DNA of 64,000 nt, taken from assembly GCF_001420915.1 (NCBI RefSeq), contig NZ_CP013021.1, positions 4,064,501 to 4,128,500 on the forward strand. The letters are read 5' to 3'. Shown piece after piece: positions 52,202 through 61,387 of this stretch. This DNA comes from Agarivorans gilvus. Its GTDB lineage: Bacteria > Pseudomonadota > Gammaproteobacteria > Enterobacterales > Celerinatantimonadaceae. Position 1 is the first letter of the stretch, and each line of letters opens with the position of its first letter. A program made the position numbers and the translations under genes. Below the pieces are notes generated by a model. The model was not told where the DNA came from. It worked only from the letters and a program-made list of their open reading frames with translations, and searched no databases.

Positions 52202-53404
52202 TTATGCTTTGGATCTAGCCTGTTGTATTTTCTGACAAATGTGCTCGGCTATAGGAAAAGCAGAGGTGGCTGCTGGTGAAGGCGCGTTACAAACATGCAA
52301 GCTGCGGGGGCTGCTGGCGAATAAAAAATCATGGACTAGGGTGCCATCTTTGAGAACTGCTTGGGCGCGAATACCAGCTGGATAGGCATGTAAATCACTG
52401 ACCTTAAGGCTAGGGCAGTACTTTCTCACGCGCTCTAGGTAAGCTGATTTAAACAACGAGTCCTTAGTTTCGCTTAAGCCATGTCGAAAATGCTGTTTGG
52501 CCACTTTCCAAAAACCACAGAAGCTAAGCATCTGTTTAACATCTGCGAAGTTGATGGAGCCTTTGGCGTAGCCCTCTCTAGACCACCCTTGAACGGCATT
52601 CGGGCCTACGGTTACGCTACCATCAATCATTTTGGTTAAATGCACACCCAAAAACGGTAGCTCGGGATCGGGGATGGGGTAAATAAGGTGTTTGATTATT
52701 TGGCTGTGCTTAGCCGCCAGGCGATAGTATTCGCCGCGATAGGGAATAATCTGAAAGTCGATGTCTAGTTTTAGCATCTCACATAAACGGTCGGCCATTA
52801 GGCCTCCGCAGGCAACCAGATAAGCACAGCTTATCGCTCCTTGCTCAGTGGTGATATTGATCTGCTCTGGCTGTTCATCAAGGGCTGTCACTTGGTGTGA
52901 AAGCAGAACTTTTCCGCCATTGTCGGTAAATTCTTGAGCTATTTTTTGGCAAATTTGTGGATAGCTAACGATGCCTGTAGCAGGAATGTACAAGGCTCCT
53001 AAACCTGCAATATTTGGCTCTCGTTGTTTTAGCTCTTGGCTGCTAAGTTGCTGGTAGGTGATTTGATTTTGCTCACAGCGTTTGGCAAGTTGCTGCATAC
53101 GAGTTAACTCCAGTTGATTACTCGCCACCAATAACTTACCGCATTGTTGATAGGGAATTGCATGCCGCTGGCAAAATTCGATAGTTTGTTGCAGGCCCTG
53201 CTTACAAAACTGTGCTTTTAAGCTCCCCGGTTGATAATAAACCCCGGCGTGGATTACACCGCTGTTATGACCGGTTTGATGGAAGGCCAACGAGGCTTCT
53301 TTTTCTAGCAGGGCGATACTGGCATCAGGGTAAGTTTTTTGCAGCTGCAAGGCTGTCGCCAAGCCCACAATACCACCACCAATAACGCAAAAATCATAAT
53401 CCAT
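52202..53404 (-). CDS. lhgO: L-2-hydroxyglutarate oxidase LhgO
   Basis: FAD-dependent oxidase of 400 residues converting L-2-hydroxyglutarate to 2-oxoglutarate, probably membrane-associated and feeding electrons to quinone. The Rossmann FAD loop is CVIGGGIVGLATALQ (6-20), then GHNSGVIHAGVYYQPGSLKAQFC (~47-69), the LhgO signature. VTVGPNAVQGWSREGY, and GIRAQAVLKDG with HVCNAPSPAATSAFPIAEHI at the end, complete the substrate and FAD sites. AAGGAA lies nine bases before the ATG. No csiD/gab genes adjoin it. Confidence 0.94.
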   Translation of the reverse strand: MDYDFCVIGGGIVGLATALQLQKTYPDASIALLEKEASLAFHQTGHNSGVIHAGVYYQPGSLKAQFCKQGLQQTIEFCQRHAIPYQQCGKLLVASNQLELTRMQQLAKRCEQNQITYQQLSSQELKQREPNIAGLGALYIPATGIVSYPQICQKIAQEFTDNGGKVLLSHQVTALDEQPEQINITTEQGAISCAYLVACGGLMADRLCEMLKLDIDFQIIPYRGEYYRLAAKHSQIIKHLIYPIPDPELPFLGVHLTKMIDGSVTVGPNAVQGWSREGYAKGSINFADVKQMLSFCGFWKVAKQHFRHGLSETKDSLFKSAYLERVRKYCPSLKVSDLHAYPAGIRAQAVLKDGTLVHDFLFASSPRSLHVCNAPSPAATSAFPIAEHICQKIQQARSKA

Positions 53405-53554
53405 TAGGCTATTCCTTGGCTTGCTGCTGTTTCGCTGACCTTTAACTGAGCTAGGTAACTGATTGTATTTAGACTAAAGATATCAAGTGATAACTGAATT
53501 CACCACTCAGCAATGATAAAGTCAAATTTATCAATTTGCTAACGAGATGTTTAA

Positions 53555-54313
53555 ATGGATTTAACAATTTTTAACGCTGTATTGTTGCTGTTGCTGGGGT
53601 TGGCCGCAGGCGTGATTAATACTTTAGCGGGTGGTGGCTCTAATTTGACCTTGCCAGCATTGATGATCATGGGGATGCCGGCAGAGTTGGCGAACGCGAC
53701 TAATCGGGTTGGAATTTTTTTGCAATGCCTCACTGGCGCTCTGGGATTTAAAAAACACGGTAAGCTGGATACCCAAGATCTAGGCCCAATATTATGGCCT
53801 ACGCTAATAGGCGGTTTAGTTGGAGCCTTAGTGGCATCTTACGCCGCCGCGTGGTTAGTTAAATACTTATTGCTAGGTGCGATGTTGGCAATGGCTAGCT
53901 TAATGCTGTTCAAACCTTCTGTGGTGGCTCCAGACCTAGGTACTCAGGCTAAAACTGTGGCCGAGAGTTCCAGCGCCAAGTGGAGCTTAATGCTGGCGGG
54001 CTTTTATGGTGGTTTTGTACAAGCTGGGGTGGGCTTTATCTTGTTAGCCGCCCTTGCAGGGAGTTTGCGTTATGATTTAGTAAGAGCCAATGCATTGAAA
54101 TTGGTATGTACTTTGGCATTTACCAGTGTTGCCTTAGTCGTTTTTGTCGCTAGAGGACAAGTGGTGTGGTTGCCGGCCTTAGTCTTATCTTTAGGCTATA
54201 TTGCCGGTGCTCATTATGCGGTGAAATTTGCTATTCAGGCAGAAGCAAGCACTCTAAAGTGGTTTTTGTTTATTATGACCTTGCTGGGCTGTATTGCTGC
54301 GTTTTGGTTTTAA
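53555..54313 (+). CDS. TauE/SafE-family sulfite/organosulfonate exporter-like permease
   Basis: Inner-membrane protein of 252 residues with about eight hydrophobic segments. The family repeat motif appears twice: GLAAGVINTLAGGGSNLTLPAL (~11-33) and GFYGGFVQAGVGFILLAAL (~149-167). Members move sulfite, sulfoacetate or related anions. It is the first of a tight three-gene unit with the lipocalin (15 bases) and fpr (2 bases), although no common pathway is obvious. Confidence 0.87.
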   Translation: MDLTIFNAVLLLLLGLAAGVINTLAGGGSNLTLPALMIMGMPAELANATNRVGIFLQCLTGALGFKKHGKLDTQDLGPILWPTLIGGLVGALVASYAAAWLVKYLLLGAMLAMASLMLFKPSVVAPDLGTQAKTVAESSSAKWSLMLAGFYGGFVQAGVGFILLAALAGSLRYDLVRANALKLVCTLAFTSVALVVFVARGQVVWLPALVLSLGYIAGAHYAVKFAIQAEASTLKWFLFIMTLLGCIAAFWF

Positions 54314-54328
54314 CAACGGGAGCGTTAA

Positions 54329-54865
54329 ATGAAAATTTTATATTTGGCCTTGTGTGTATTCATCATCAGCGGCTGCAGTTCTAAGCCACCAGGTATCGAG
54401 CCTGTTGATAATTTTGAGTTAAGCCAATATTTAGGCACTTGGTATGAAGTTGCCCGTTTGGATCATGCCTTCGAGCGCGGTATGAGCCATGTGAGCGCAA
54501 CTTACAGTGTGCTGCCGAATGGCAAAGTTAAGGTGATTAACAAGGGCTTTTCCGAGCAGGAGGGGCGTTGGTTAAGCGCAGAAGGCCTAGCCTATTTGCC
54601 CGAGCAAGGACGTGGTTATTTAAAAGTTTCCTTTTTTCGACCGTTTTATGGGGCCTACGTGATTTTTGTTTTGGACCAAGAAGCCTATCAATATGCCTTG
54701 GTTGCGGGACCGAGCAGAAATTATTTGTGGTTATTGGCAAGAAGCCCAGACCTACCGCATGCTATTCGTAGTGAACTTGTATGGCGGGCCAAGCAGGCAG
54801 GCTTCGATGTAGATGAATTAATCTATGTGGATCATCAGTCAGAGGTAATTAAACACCAGGAGTAA
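54329..54865 (+). CDS. blc: Outer-membrane lipocalin Blc
   Basis: A 178-residue lipoprotein lipocalin. The signal peptide ends in a lipobox (ISGC, Cys at ~16) with Ser-Ser next, which directs it to the outer membrane. The lipocalin signature is YLGTWYEVARLDHAFERGM (~34-52), followed by VSATYSVLPNGKVKVINKGF and, near the end, YLWLLARSPDL. It binds fatty acids or lysophospholipids during envelope stress. It is co-transcribed with the TauE-like gene and fpr. Confidence 0.93.
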   Translation: MKILYLALCVFIISGCSSKPPGIEPVDNFELSQYLGTWYEVARLDHAFERGMSHVSATYSVLPNGKVKVINKGFSEQEGRWLSAEGLAYLPEQGRGYLKVSFFRPFYGAYVIFVLDQEAYQYALVAGPSRNYLWLLARSPDLPHAIRSELVWRAKQAGFDVDELIYVDHQSEVIKHQE

Positions 54866-54867
54866 CT

Positions 54868-55605
54868 ATGTGGGTAGAAGGTCGAGTAACAAAGCGAATT
54901 GATTGGAACAAACAATTGTTTAGCTTACGGATAGAGGCCGACATTGCCCCTTTCGTTGCCGGGCAATTTATAAAGTTGTCTGAGTTACAGCAAGGGAAGC
55001 GGATTGCTCGTGCCTATTCTTTGGTAAACCCTCCGAGAGCAGATTATCTTGAAGTATTAGCGATTAAAGTAGAAGACGGTACTCTTTCGCCTAACCTGCA
55101 TAACTTACATGTGGGCGAGACTATTGAGGTATCGAGTGCTGCCGCAGGTTTTTTGGTGCTTGACGAAGTCCCGCCGGCTAAACATCTATGGTTGATGGCA
55201 ACAGGGACCGGTATTGGACCTTACCTGTCGATGTTGGCCACTGACCAGCCATGGCAGCGTTTCGATAAAGTGGTTGTGGTATACGGGGTTAGATATGCCA
55301 GAGACTTGGCTTATTTGGACGTGTTGGAGCAGTACCTGCAGCGTTATCCTCAACAGTTCGTTTTGCAAACCATGGTCACGCGGGAGAACTATGCTGGAGC
55401 TTTAGTTAAGCGCATTCCTGAGGCGCTTGACGATGGTAGCCTAGAGAACGCGGTGGGCTTATCTTTAAGTCCCGAGAGCTCTCAAGTGATGTTGTGTGGA
55501 AATCCTGAGATGATCACTGCAGCAATGCAATCTCTTGAAGGTAAAGGTTTAAGTAAAAACCTAAGGCGTAAACCGGGGCAGGTTACGGTTGAGCGATATT
55601 GGTAG
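54868..55605 (+). CDS. fpr: Ferredoxin/flavodoxin-NADP+ reductase Fpr
   Basis: FAD enzyme of 245 residues that moves electrons between NADPH and ferredoxin or flavodoxin. The FAD motif RAYSLVNPP (~47-55), the NADP-binding TGTGIGPYLSML (~111-122) and the C-terminal GNPEMITAAMQ with the VERYW ending are diagnostic of bacterial Fpr. AGGAG precedes the ATG, and the gap to the lipocalin gene is two bases, so it is translationally coupled. Confidence 0.94.
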   Translation: MWVEGRVTKRIDWNKQLFSLRIEADIAPFVAGQFIKLSELQQGKRIARAYSLVNPPRADYLEVLAIKVEDGTLSPNLHNLHVGETIEVSSAAAGFLVLDEVPPAKHLWLMATGTGIGPYLSMLATDQPWQRFDKVVVVYGVRYARDLAYLDVLEQYLQRYPQQFVLQTMVTRENYAGALVKRIPEALDDGSLENAVGLSLSPESSQVMLCGNPEMITAAMQSLEGKGLSKNLRRKPGQVTVERYW

Positions 55606-55757
55606 GGGGCTTGAGCTAATGAGTGGCGTAAGTTTTGCTTGAAAATTGAGCGATGCGTTTTAGAATTAAGCACATTATTGTCAGTATTTTTTACATGCAA
55701 TGGCAGAAATATTCGAGGCTTGGGTGTAAATAGCTGTTAAATAATGCTTTTTTATTT

Positions 55758-55773
55758 TGGCCTGATTGTTGCT
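55758..55773 (+). promoter_or_regulatory. Strong sigma-54 promoter match upstream of the PEP-CTERM gene
   Basis: TGGCCTGATTGTTGCT matches the -24/-12 consensus TGGCACG-N4-TTGCW at all but two defined positions, with exact GG-N10-GC spacing. It predicts a start ~42 bases before the GTG at 55826. PEP-CTERM genes are often controlled by the sigma-54 activator PrsR. Confidence 0.7.
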
Positions 55774-55825
55774 TGTTTACGTGGTATTACCAGTTTGATA
55801 TACAGAATGCTATTTAGGGGGCGTT

Positions 55826-56599
55826 GTGTTGAAGAAAATTTTATTAGCGGCAAGTTGTGCCGTATCGCTATCGGCCTTTGGTGCGACGGAGACATGGTCT
55901 TTCGAGGACTTTTCTCGTGACTTCTATGATTACGGAAATAGTTTCTCTGGCACCTCAGGATCAGGCATTGGCCTTAACTTAACCGGTTGGTCGAATACCG
56001 GCTCTGGTGAAAGCATCGAGGATGCATATTTGGATTATGCAGACGGTAATGGTTTAACCTTGATGAACCGTGATGAGTGGCCTATTTATCCGGACCATGG
56101 TATTGACAACAGTAACTATCTGCCAGGTTACAATGACTACGACATGGTATTGCTGAGTTTTGATACTGCGGTTAATTTAGCGGGCTTTTCTCTTGGCTGG
56201 GCTTATGAGTATCGAAATGGACGAGACCGAGCCGGCCGTCATGCCGATGTCTCAGTATTAGCCTATAACGGAGCAGATGCTCCAGTTTTAGCGGGTAGCA
56301 CTTGGAATGATGTGGCTGATTTAGCCAGCGGCTGGACCAGTGAAGCGCAAGTTTACGATGCTGACGATTATGCTTATCAAGCGATTTCCAGCAGTACCGA
56401 ATCAAAATATTGGTTAATTGGCGCTTACAATCCAGTATTTGGCGGGTCTGGGCAATATGCAGGTAACGATGCCTTTAAGTTGGCTGGGGTGCAAGCTGAA
56501 CCTGGTGCGCAACCAGTCAACAGTGTTCCAGAACCCGGCACTGTGTTGTTGTTCGCTGCGGGCCTATTTGGTATTGCATTGCGTACTAGAAAGCGCTAA
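55826..56599 (+). CDS. PEP-CTERM sorting-domain protein
   Basis: Secreted protein of 257 residues starting with GTG. The Sec signal peptide is ~1-20 (cleavage after AFG/A). The body is beta-rich and rich in Gly, Asp, Ser and Trp (TWSFEDFSRDFYDYG), with no catalytic motif. The C-terminus is a complete PEP-CTERM signal: VPEPGTVLLF with a hydrophobic segment AAGLFGIALRT and a basic tail RKR (~235-257). An exosortase (EpsH/XrtA type) should cleave and sort it; none is in the window. A strong sigma-54 promoter lies upstream and a terminator follows. Confidence 0.9.
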   Translation: MLKKILLAASCAVSLSAFGATETWSFEDFSRDFYDYGNSFSGTSGSGIGLNLTGWSNTGSGESIEDAYLDYADGNGLTLMNRDEWPIYPDHGIDNSNYLPGYNDYDMVLLSFDTAVNLAGFSLGWAYEYRNGRDRAGRHADVSVLAYNGADAPVLAGSTWNDVADLASGWTSEAQVYDADDYAYQAISSSTESKYWLIGAYNPVFGGSGQYAGNDAFKLAGVQAEPGAQPVNSVPEPGTVLLFAAGLFGIALRTRKR

Positions 56600-56631
56600 C
56601 TGATTATTTGAACCTCCTTTCCTTTCTGAAC

Positions 56632-56668
56632 AAAAATACGAAATACTCTGTGTTTCGTATTTTTTTGT
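56632..56668 (+). terminator. Intrinsic terminator after the PEP-CTERM gene
   Basis: AAAAATACGAAA / TTTCGTATTTTT, 12-bp stem with a 9-base loop and following T-run. A typical rho-independent terminator, so the TPR gene has its own promoter. Confidence 0.85.
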
Positions 56669-56749
56669 CTTTTTTTTAGTCCTTGTTCATTAGATACTGT
56701 TTTTAGTCGAATTAATTTGCTCTGATCTCGCAAGGATTGCCGCTACCCA

Positions 56750-59542
56750 ATGAAAAAATTATTGATTGCTTTTGTTTTATCATCGCTAGTAAATGTGAGC
56801 TTGGCTAATGAACAAATGAACGATTATGAAATGGCGGTTAAAGCCTTTCATAATGGTGAAGAAAACGAAGCTTTTATCTATTTAAAGAACGCGTTGAAGG
56901 CCGATCCTCAACACCTTTCTTCTAAGTTATTGTTAGCTAAAGTGTATTTTTACGCCAATAACTTAGGTTCGGCGGAAAAGCAATTACGTGAGGCCCTAGA
57001 AATGGGGGCTGATATCAACCTAGTGCTACCGCTATTAGGTAACGTTTTATTGCTACAAAACAAAACTGATGAGCTGTTAGCGTTGGCAGATAGAGAGCAC
57101 GAGTTTTCTAAATCAACACAATTTGAGTGGAAGCTGCTGCAAGGGCAGGTACTGTTAAAGCAGGGGCAAACGGAGTCGGCTAAGCAGCTGTTTGAACAAG
57201 CTACGCAACTGGCTCCCGGCAAAACCGCGGCAATGAATAGTTTAGCCATGTTATACCTTCAGCAAAAACAATACACTTTGGCTGAACAGTGGATCGAACG
57301 CTCTTTAGCACAAGAGCAAAGTAATGAACGCACATGGTTATTAAAAGGTGACTTAGTTTCTGCTAAAGGCGACTTAACTACCGCTTTGCAGCATTATCAG
57401 CGAGCTTATGAACTTGACCCTAAAGATCCTAAGGTCTTGCGTAGCTTAGTTATCATCAATCTAAAAATGGATGAAGTGGCAGAGGCGAAACGCTACCTAA
57501 AGTTAGTGCAACAACAAACACCTAATGATCCCACTGCTATTTTGTTGTCGGCCAGTTTATTGAGCGAAGAAGATGGTAAGGATATCGCCGAACAGGCCTT
57601 AGCAACTTTAGCGCAAAATATTTCTACCGCCGATGGTGAACAGTTGGCTGATGCGAATAACTTGTTATTTATTCAGGGAGCATCAGAGTACATTCTCAAC
57701 AACGATGAAAAGGCTCAGCAATACTTGAGTCAATATCTACGCCAACAGCCGAGCGATTTGGCGGCTACCCGCTTGTTGGCAAAAGTGTATTTGCGTAACG
57801 GTGAAAAAAGTCGACTGCAGTTGCTATTACAAGATAATTTTGACTACATCATTGGTGAATTAGCCTTATCTAGCCAGTTAGTTTATTTGTATTTGGAAGC
57901 GGGTAACCTTTACCAAGCGCAGCAGGCCTTTGAGGAGATCCGCGCCTATCACAGTGGCTCTCCCTATGTGGTGTTGCTTGAAGCGGAGCTAGCGCGCGCC
58001 TCAGGTGAGCCTCAGCGGGCCTATCAATTATTAAGCGCTATGCCTTATCAAACGGATGATGCCCCCTTAAAATGGTTGCAGATTAAGGGTGAATTGGCTC
58101 TACAGTTAGGCTTGCTCGAAGACGCTAAAGACATTGTGAACGCCTTGCAGCAACGAAACCTGCAAACCGAAAATGCTAATAACTTGCTGGCTGCTTACTA
58201 CATCAAAACCGAGCAGAACCAAGTCGCTTTGAGTTATTTGGATAAAGTTCTAGCTGTTAATCCTGATAATCTCAGTGCTGCCTATAACAAAGCTGTTGTA
58301 TACCAAAACCAAGGCCAGTTTCCGCAAGCTTTAGCGCTGCTGGAAACAATACTCGCTGAACATAAACAGCATGCCCCTAGCCATCTGTTAATGGCCAATA
58401 TCTACTTTCAACAGCAGCAATATAAAATGGTTATCGAGCAGCTGGATACCTTGTTAAATCATCAGCCAGATAACAGAACAGCTCTAGAGCTAAAACTAAC
58501 CACCTTATCGCGGACTCAACAATGGGAAGAGGCGTTACAGTTAGTTAAAAAACTCAATCGCGAATATATTCTTAACCAAGATTACTTACGTAGCTATGCT
58601 GAAGTGTTAATTCAATTACAGCGCTTTGATGAGGCTGATTATCCTCTTGATCTGTTAATTAGTCTTTGGGAAGACCAAGCCCTTAAATTAATTGATTTAG
58701 CCAGTTTACAAATCGCGGCTCAGAAACCAAATGACGCTAAGCAAAGCTTGCTTGACGCCTTAGAGCTTGACCCGAGTTTAGCTAGAGCTCTATTAATGTT
58801 GACCAGTTTAGAGCTGTCACAGGGGCAGCTGGCTGCTGCGGCAAAAACCTTGGATAAGTTTGAGGCGCAGTTTTCTCAAACTAGTCAATCTTTACTGTTA
58901 AGAGGGCGTTTGTTACTCGCCCAGGGTAAGGCTCAACAGGCTCAAAAACGGTTTAGCTCCGCCTTAGCGAAACAACCCTTAAACCGTGAAGCGGCAATTC
59001 ACCTTTATCAATTAGCTAGCCAAAATATTGGTGTTGAGGCATTCCATCAGCAAATGGAAGCGACGTTGAATGATGGTGAGCAAATGTTTTGGCAACGACG
59101 CTTATTGGCTGACAGTTATTTACAACATGGACAAAATACTCAAGCTATTCAGCATTACGAGGTTCTAAGAAAGTCCCCACAGTTGAAAAATGAACCGGGT
59201 TTACTTAATAACTTAGCCAATTTATATGCGCTGGATGATTTAGATAAAGCTTTTCAAACGATTAATATCGTCTTACAACAAGGTGTGAAAAGCGCAGCTA
59301 TTTTAGACACTGCTGGCTGGATAGAGCAGCAGCGGGGCAATCAGCAGCAGGCTTTGGTGTATCTACGTGAGGCCTACACGATGAACGCCTCTGACCCGAG
59401 TATTCGGTACCACTTGGCGGTGGTACTTAATAAGTTAAATCGACCAGTAGAGGCGAAGAGAGAGCTAGAAGCGGCACTAGAGTCTGAACAAGATATTGCC
59501 GAATATGAGCAAGCGAAAGCTTTGCTGGATAGATTGAATTAA
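56750..59542 (+). CDS. PrsT-like TPR-repeat protein of the PEP-CTERM system
   Basis: A 930-residue protein with a Sec signal peptide (~1-19, SLA/NEQ) and then continuous tetratricopeptide repeats to the C-terminus (for example GEENEAFIYLKNALKADPQH and GDLTTALQHYQRAYELDPKD). The size and repeat type fit PrsT, the TPR lipoprotein of PEP-CTERM/exosortase gene sets, and it stands directly after a PEP-CTERM gene. PrsT is usually a lipoprotein, but no lipobox Cys is present here, so this copy should be periplasmic and soluble. It may scaffold exopolysaccharide assembly or sorting; that role is inferred. Confidence 0.8.
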   Translation: MKKLLIAFVLSSLVNVSLANEQMNDYEMAVKAFHNGEENEAFIYLKNALKADPQHLSSKLLLAKVYFYANNLGSAEKQLREALEMGADINLVLPLLGNVLLLQNKTDELLALADREHEFSKSTQFEWKLLQGQVLLKQGQTESAKQLFEQATQLAPGKTAAMNSLAMLYLQQKQYTLAEQWIERSLAQEQSNERTWLLKGDLVSAKGDLTTALQHYQRAYELDPKDPKVLRSLVIINLKMDEVAEAKRYLKLVQQQTPNDPTAILLSASLLSEEDGKDIAEQALATLAQNISTADGEQLADANNLLFIQGASEYILNNDEKAQQYLSQYLRQQPSDLAATRLLAKVYLRNGEKSRLQLLLQDNFDYIIGELALSSQLVYLYLEAGNLYQAQQAFEEIRAYHSGSPYVVLLEAELARASGEPQRAYQLLSAMPYQTDDAPLKWLQIKGELALQLGLLEDAKDIVNALQQRNLQTENANNLLAAYYIKTEQNQVALSYLDKVLAVNPDNLSAAYNKAVVYQNQGQFPQALALLETILAEHKQHAPSHLLMANIYFQQQQYKMVIEQLDTLLNHQPDNRTALELKLTTLSRTQQWEEALQLVKKLNREYILNQDYLRSYAEVLIQLQRFDEADYPLDLLISLWEDQALKLIDLASLQIAAQKPNDAKQSLLDALELDPSLARALLMLTSLELSQGQLAAAAKTLDKFEAQFSQTSQSLLLRGRLLLAQGKAQQAQKRFSSALAKQPLNREAAIHLYQLASQNIGVEAFHQQMEATLNDGEQMFWQRRLLADSYLQHGQNTQAIQHYEVLRKSPQLKNEPGLLNNLANLYALDDLDKAFQTINIVLQQGVKSAAILDTAGWIEQQRGNQQQALVYLREAYTMNASDPSIRYHLAVVLNKLNRPVEAKRELEAALESEQDIAEYEQAKALLDRLN

Positions 59543-59591
59543 GGCCTAAGTGCTATTCTAGTTTTACAAGGCGTTTATAGTGATGAGGCTT

Positions 59592-59618
59592 GTGACGGTG
59601 GTTGCTGGACACCGTCAC
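59592..59618. terminator. Bidirectional terminator-like hairpin
   Basis: GTGACGGTG / CACCGTCAC, 9-bp perfect stem with a 9-base loop, between the convergent TPR and chemoreceptor genes. No T-run. Confidence 0.5.
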
Positions 59619-59629
59619 TATGCTTAATA

Positions 59630-61291
59630 TTACAGCTTAAAGCGCTGCACTAAAGCTTCTAGCTCTTCGGCTCGTTCGTTGAGGTTCACACTTCCTGCTC
59701 GGTTTTCTTGAGCAAGTCCTGCAGACTGACTCGATTGGTCGGCGATATGCACCACGCGCTGGGAAATTTCCTGTCCCACATGGCTTTGTTCTTCGGTAGC
59801 CGTTGCAATTAAGGCATTCATATCCATGATATGTTGAATCGACTCTTTAATTAGCCGCAATGCATCGCTGGCTGCGTTGGCACCACTTACTGCTTCTGTA
59901 CTGCGCTCTTGGCTACTGTCCATGGCGGATACTGCAGCATCAGAGCCGTTTTTCAGGCGTTCAATCATTTCGTGAATTTCACCAGTGCTTTGTTGAGTGC
60001 GACTGGCTAATTGTCTTACTTCATCGGCAACCACCGCAAAACCGCGGCCTTGCTCTCCGGCTCGAGCGGCTTCAATGGCTGCATTTAGCGCCAATAGGTT
60101 AGTTTGTTCTGCAATTCCTTGAATCACACTTAAAGCTGAAGAAATATTCTGCACATCTCCTTCTAGGCGGCTGATGACTTCGCTGGCTTGGCCTATTTCG
60201 TTAGCCAACTGTTCGACACTGTGCACTGCAGAGCTAACCGTGGTCATAGCCTCACCGGCATTACTGTCTACTTGTTGGGCTGAGCTAGCGGCTTGGTTGG
60301 CATTATCGGATACGTCGTGAGCCGAGGCGGTCATTTCTGTCATTGCTGTAGCCACTTGTTCGGTTTCCTCACGTTGCTCTAACAATAGTTTGTCGACGCT
60401 GTTTGCGCGGGCTGACATGGAGGACGTTTCTTGGGCCACTTCGTGGGCTACGGTGCCGACTTTACTAATTATCTCATGTAGCAAACCAATAAAAATATTG
60501 AAGTTGCTAGCCAGTTGACCAAATTCGTATACGTAGTCGGTTCTAAGCCTAGCTGTGAGATCGGCATCGCCAGAAGCTAACTTAGCAAAGGATTGGTTCA
60601 AATCTTTTAGCGGAGCCATGATGCTGCGATTGATGAAGTAGCTAATCACTAAAGCTAAGCCAAGAAAAACGAGGGCGGTTATTGAAATAAACAGCATCGA
60701 TGAGCTTAAGCTTTGCTCTGCTTCATCTTTGAGTTTGCTAATTATCGCGTCAACATCATCGGTATAAAATCCGGTGCCGATAAATACGTCCCATTTGTCT
60801 AAATAAATGGCGTAGCTGAGTTTAGGTAAGGCTTCTGTGCCACCTGGTTTGGGAAAGTAATAGGTATAGAATTCACCGGCTTTAGAAGCCTTTAGCAAAT
60901 CTTGTACTATGTACTGGTTTTGCTTGTCTTGTAGGGTCCAGTAGTTTTTACCTATACCATTATCACTTAATCCGAGTAAAAATCGTACGCCACTTTTATC
61001 GTAACCAAATAAATAGCCACTTTCGCCGTATTTTAGACGTTTAAGTGTCGGCAGCGCTTGCTCTAAATTACCGCCGTTTTCGTATATATCCGCGATGGAT
61101 GAGTAGGCCATATCAAGGTAGGACTTTAATTCATCTTTACGCCTGTCCATCATGCTGGCTTGAGTCTCATTACTTTGCGCATGGCTCAAAGCGCTAGTTT
61201 CATGATAACTGAGGTATAACATGCTACCAGCCAGTACAAGCAATGGCCCGATGGCAAGGATTAGCAAACGTTGGTTAATGGTTAGCGACAT
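59630..61291 (-). CDS. Methyl-accepting chemotaxis protein with Cache sensor (copy 1)
   Basis: Chemoreceptor of 553 residues. TM1 is at ~8-28. The periplasmic single-Cache domain (~45-185) has YGESGYLFGYDKSGVRFL and YAIYLDKWDVFIGTGFYTDD. TM2 is at ~198-220, HAMP at ~222-275, and the coiled coil with hairpin tip IAEQTNLLALNAAIEAARAG and following EQGRGFAVVADEVR at ~393-426. AGGAG precedes the ATG. A sigma-28-like promoter lies ~50 bases upstream. It is paralogous to the next gene, of identical length and collinear. Confidence 0.94.
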   Translation of the reverse strand: MSLTINQRLLILAIGPLLVLAGSMLYLSYHETSALSHAQSNETQASMMDRRKDELKSYLDMAYSSIADIYENGGNLEQALPTLKRLKYGESGYLFGYDKSGVRFLLGLSDNGIGKNYWTLQDKQNQYIVQDLLKASKAGEFYTYYFPKPGGTEALPKLSYAIYLDKWDVFIGTGFYTDDVDAIISKLKDEAEQSLSSSMLFISITALVFLGLALVISYFINRSIMAPLKDLNQSFAKLASGDADLTARLRTDYVYEFGQLASNFNIFIGLLHEIISKVGTVAHEVAQETSSMSARANSVDKLLLEQREETEQVATAMTEMTASAHDVSDNANQAASSAQQVDSNAGEAMTTVSSAVHSVEQLANEIGQASEVISRLEGDVQNISSALSVIQGIAEQTNLLALNAAIEAARAGEQGRGFAVVADEVRQLASRTQQSTGEIHEMIERLKNGSDAAVSAMDSSQERSTEAVSGANAASDALRLIKESIQHIMDMNALIATATEEQSHVGQEISQRVVHIADQSSQSAGLAQENRAGSVNLNERAEELEALVQRFKL

Positions 61292-61338
61292 AGTTAGCTC
61301 CTGCTGCGCTAGTGCGGAACGAATAACGATTATGATTA

Positions 61339-61365
61339 GTATCGGTTGTTATGCACCATAATTTA
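61339..61365 (-). promoter_or_regulatory. Sigma-28-like (FliA) promoter of chemoreceptor copy 1
   Basis: In the leftward direction TAAATTAT, 11 bases, ACCGATAC. This follows the flagellar consensus TAAAGTTT-N11-GCCGATAA in both boxes and spacing. It lies ~48 bases before the ATG. Confidence 0.5.
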
Positions 61366-61387
61366 GAAAAAATTAATATAAAAATTA

